Positions 61,171 through 64,000 of a DNA stretch of 64,000 nucleotides are shown here, in pieces; position 1 is the stretch's first letter; every line of letters begins with the position of its first letter. This stretch comes from Gymnorhina tibicen (taxonomy: Eukaryota; Chordata; Aves; Passeriformes; Artamidae), in assembly GCA_013399875.1 (NCBI GenBank), contig VXAZ01001116.1, positions 144,319-208,318 of the forward strand. The letters are read 5' to 3'. Position numbers and translations under genes: made by a program. The notes under the pieces are model-generated. The model saw only the letters and a list, made by a program, of their open reading frames with translations, was not told the DNA's origin and did no database searches.

Positions 61171-62659
61171 AGACCTCCACTCTTCAGAGATAATACATAC
61201 GGCAGTGTGAAGAGGAAGATCGTACAGTTCATTCCTTGGGTACACTCTCAAACATTTCATAAATTTTCCAGTGTTATATTGCCATAACCTTTTTTTTACC
61301 AAAGCACAATCACTTTGATCATGCATCTAAATTCCATTAGTTTGACTGTTAATCTACTACAGTGTGCTAAATTTTTGTATCTTTTATTATCTAGATTATC
61401 AAGAACCAATGCAATGTAAATTCATATGACAGATGAAATTAATATGCAAGTCATATGTAAAATTAAGTGTAAATAGTGAAGAAAAACCCTTAATTTCAAT
61501 CCTATTTCTCCAATGCCACAAAGAAATAGCTACTTATTGTTGCTAGCATAAATGTTTGACAAATTTCAGTGGCACTATTCTTGCAGGATCATGCAAAATA
61601 CACAAACATAAAACAGATATTGTAGGTATTAACTGATTTTTTTGCATGAACCAGGAAAAGACTGAATATTTATAGTGCTCCTGCTAACCTATCTGTGGAT
61701 ATTTCATGATTTTGAGTTCAGTAATTATAAAATATGCTTTTGAACTACAAATCCTTTATTCAGATTACTGTATTTTTAAAATGAAGAAAGTTATTATTTT
61801 TTATGTAAATTTTATAGGTTATGGTCAGGTATTCTACTTACGACCTTAATCTCTGAAATCAGCAACAAAAATAGAATTAAAAAATTATGACATCTAAAAT
61901 CTTTATTTTACATTTTGAGACAAAAATAGAAAGGTATTGTCATTTCTGTGATTCACTTCTGTAAGCATTTAAGACAACAGAAGAAAAACATCGAAAGAGT
62001 TAGAAGAAAAAATTAGAAGAGTTTACCTATCTTGTAAACTTTATTGAAATAACCAAGTCTTACCATTTTACTTCTGCATTTATATTAATTAGTATTCTTT
62101 TAAAGAAATTCTGGTGTTAAATGTCATTTTTAAATTATTGATTAAAAAAAAGCAGTCTGTGTAGCCCTTTACTTTGTGTTGGTACAACGAAGAATAATAA
62201 ACCTTGACACTAGCAATATAAATTTATTCTGATATGGTTTTGTAAATGACAGGAAGGTTTTCTACAATACTTGCATGTTTCATTAAAAAATGTCTGCAGT
62301 TCTCCAAATCGTGAAAGATCTATTTCAGGCTTCTATCACTGCCTGTCACTTTCTAAATGAAGATGTAGTAGTTTAAAATACAAAAAACCAAAATGATAAA
62401 AGCTTAGCAGCTAATACCACAAATAGCAACTAACAAGACTGTTATATTTTTAAAGTTCATCTTAGACAGAAAATTCCTTTTCCTGTCATCTCTGCTAGTA
62501 TTTCTCTCACAATATTTGATTACTGCAAGTAACTGCAAACCTAACTTGTGAGCTGTGGGCTGCAAAATCCTATACTGTTTTAATTACATGATGCAGGATT
62601 CCATACTCTCCTGTTAGAGGACAAAGACATAGTTTTTTTCTGGTTGTCAAATTCTTTGG
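61171..62659. other. Unassigned AT-rich sequence
   Basis: No gene, RNA or repeat family recognised up to the LTR at 62665. Confidence 0.5.
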
Positions 62660-62664
62660 CCTTC

Positions 62665-63992
62665 TGTGGTAGGTTGAGACTTGGTTGATGGATAAGTTGC
62701 TAACCTAATGAGAGGGCTGATTATGCCTCTGCAATCACATATTTATAGGGAAGCAAGCATGGGAAGTTTCTCTTTGGTTCTTGCCTCAAGGGCCGAGGGG
62801 TGGCTGGAGGGCCCGGGCCCGAGCCGAGCCCCCCCTCGACCCCTTGGCGTGGCGGCGGGGGCACAGGGCTGGCCCTTTTTCCCCTCTCTCAGGGGAGAGC
62901 TGTCCCTGCTCCGGCGGGGCACTCCTGCATCCAGCACAGCTCGCGCCAAAGTGAAGAAACACCACACACCGCAGCCGACAAGATCACCCTTTCTTTCAAG
63001 TCATTGAGAAAGGAAGAGGAAGTAAAGTCACATGGGACAAAGCTGAACACGGCGACCCCAAGGTCAGAAACAGAGGGGAAGGGCAAAACCAGTGGGATGG
63101 AAGCTAACTGACTGCTGGAAAAGATGGCGGTCGTGCTTTTGGCGTGGAGCTTAAAAATGCTTCTTGCAAAGCCATAGAAAGAACTTTAATCCATTTGAAA
63201 AAACTTGGGGGTATGGGAAATTCTTGTGCAGCCTGTGANGGGGAAGGGCAAAACCAGTGGGATGGAAGCTAACTGACTGCTGGAAAAGATGGCGGTTGTG
63301 CTTTTGGCGTGGAGCTTAAAAATGCTTCTTGCAAAGCCATAGAAAGAACTTTAATCCATTTGAAAAAACTTGGGGGTATGGGAAATTCTTGTGCAGCCTG
63401 TGAATTTAAAGAAAGGCCCACGCCAGGCCATATAGAATTTGTGAGAAGCTGTTAAAGATTTGAAGCAGAGAACCTTTGCTTTTAGGCTGAGATAACTCAT
63501 CCTTAAAAGACTAAAACCCCACTTTTTCTGTGGCCCATGACTTGGCAGTGTGGGAAGACTGCAAAAGATTCATGGGAGAAATACCTTTTTTACTTAAACA
63601 GACTGTTTCTCCGGGCGGACTGTTGGTTTGTGAAAATTCTGTGGCACAGTAGAAGAACCTCTTTTCCTTAAGCATAAAAAGACTCTTAAAAAAGTGCAAC
63701 TCTGACCACAATCCCATGTTTTTGTTTTGTTTTCACTTCTGAGAGATTTTTAGTAAAGAAGGAGGCACTGGAAAAGAAAGGTGTTTAAAGGTTTGCTTTG
63801 ATTTCTTATCTTTTTTTTTTTTCACTTTTCATTTTGTTAGTAATAAACTTTTCTGTATATTGCAACTGTTTAAGTGTGGACCTTGTTTTGCCCCAAAGTT
63901 CCTCTACAATTTCCTCAATAAATCCATATACCCCTTATGCATATAATTGGATTTTGTGTGTTTGGCGTTTAAACCAGCCTCAAACCACGACA
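62665..63992 (+). mobile_element. Complete solo LTR (1,328 bp as assembled) with ccttc target duplication
   Basis: It begins TGTGGTAGGTT and ends AAACCACGACA (reverse complement TGTCGTGGTTT), a good inverted pair. An exact 5-bp ccttc flanks it (62660-62664, 63993-63997). AATAAA at 63842-63847 gives plus orientation. A very GC-rich block (62800-62960) lies in U3. The internal tandem duplication at 63075-63403 inflates the length by 165 bp; without it the LTR is about 1,163 bp. The 62-103 codon frames in the GC-rich block lack motifs. No internal viral sequence lies to its left; the window ends just to its right, but the target duplication shows this is a solo LTR. Confidence 0.88.
63075..63403. 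repeat. 164-bp tandem duplication with one N at the junction
   Basis: Copies at 63075-63238 and 63240-63403 differ at one base (C at 63132, T at 63297). The single undetermined base N at 63239 sits exactly between them. This is the only N in the window. Two unmerged contig ends overlapping by 164 bp would produce this, so the duplication may not be real. Confidence 0.95.
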
Positions 63993-64000
63993 CCTTCCTA

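Overview
The window looks like a gene-poor piece of a bird nuclear genome, most likely a songbird (passerine). It is AT-rich, has no bacterial-style gene packing, and contains no long conserved coding frame. The recognisable interspersed repeats are CR1 retrotransposon fragments ending in the typical 8-bp tail repeats, and long terminal repeats (LTRs) of avian endogenous retrovirus type, mostly solo. I recognise the LTR families from general knowledge of avian repeats; the species is an inference. No rRNA, convincing tRNA, CRISPR array, prophage or gene cluster was seen.

Layout. Bases 1-180 are CpG-rich and hold a possible first coding exon (strong-context ATG at 101, splice donor after 137), so the rest may be one very long first intron or a gene desert. 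At 0.8-11 kb there is a decayed LTR tip, TA and CA microsatellites, and a non-coding exon-like block at 4281-4398. At 11-17 kb lie a decayed CR1 (10995-12156), a nested pair of LTRs (13074-14035), a GATA microsatellite, and a CR1 that has lost its reverse-transcriptase core (15576-16976). At 20.5-22.1 kb is the 5' end of an old provirus (LTR, then a Lys-type primer-binding-site-like motif), joined tail-to-tail to a second LTR on the other strand. From 24.2 to 38.1 kb I recognise no element at all. At 38-45 kb are a CR1 tip, a 167-bp exon-like block open in one frame, a perfect 45-bp tandem duplication, a fairly well-preserved CR1 3' end (42384-43010) and an LTR (43953-44640). At 46-55 kb are three more LTRs with matching short target duplications (46240-46787, 52908-53863, 55064-55447) and an ancient MIR SINE (51580-51755). 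The last part has two CR1 pieces and a complete LTR (62665-63992) carrying a 164-bp near-identical tandem duplication with a single N at the junction, probably an assembly join.

Nothing here acts as a multi-gene system. The content is a record of retroelement insertion and decay, plus three exon-like signals that need transcript evidence. The best-supported structural results are the nested insertion at 13-14 kb, the two related solo LTRs of different length at 13 and 55 kb, and the probable assembly artefact at 63 kb.
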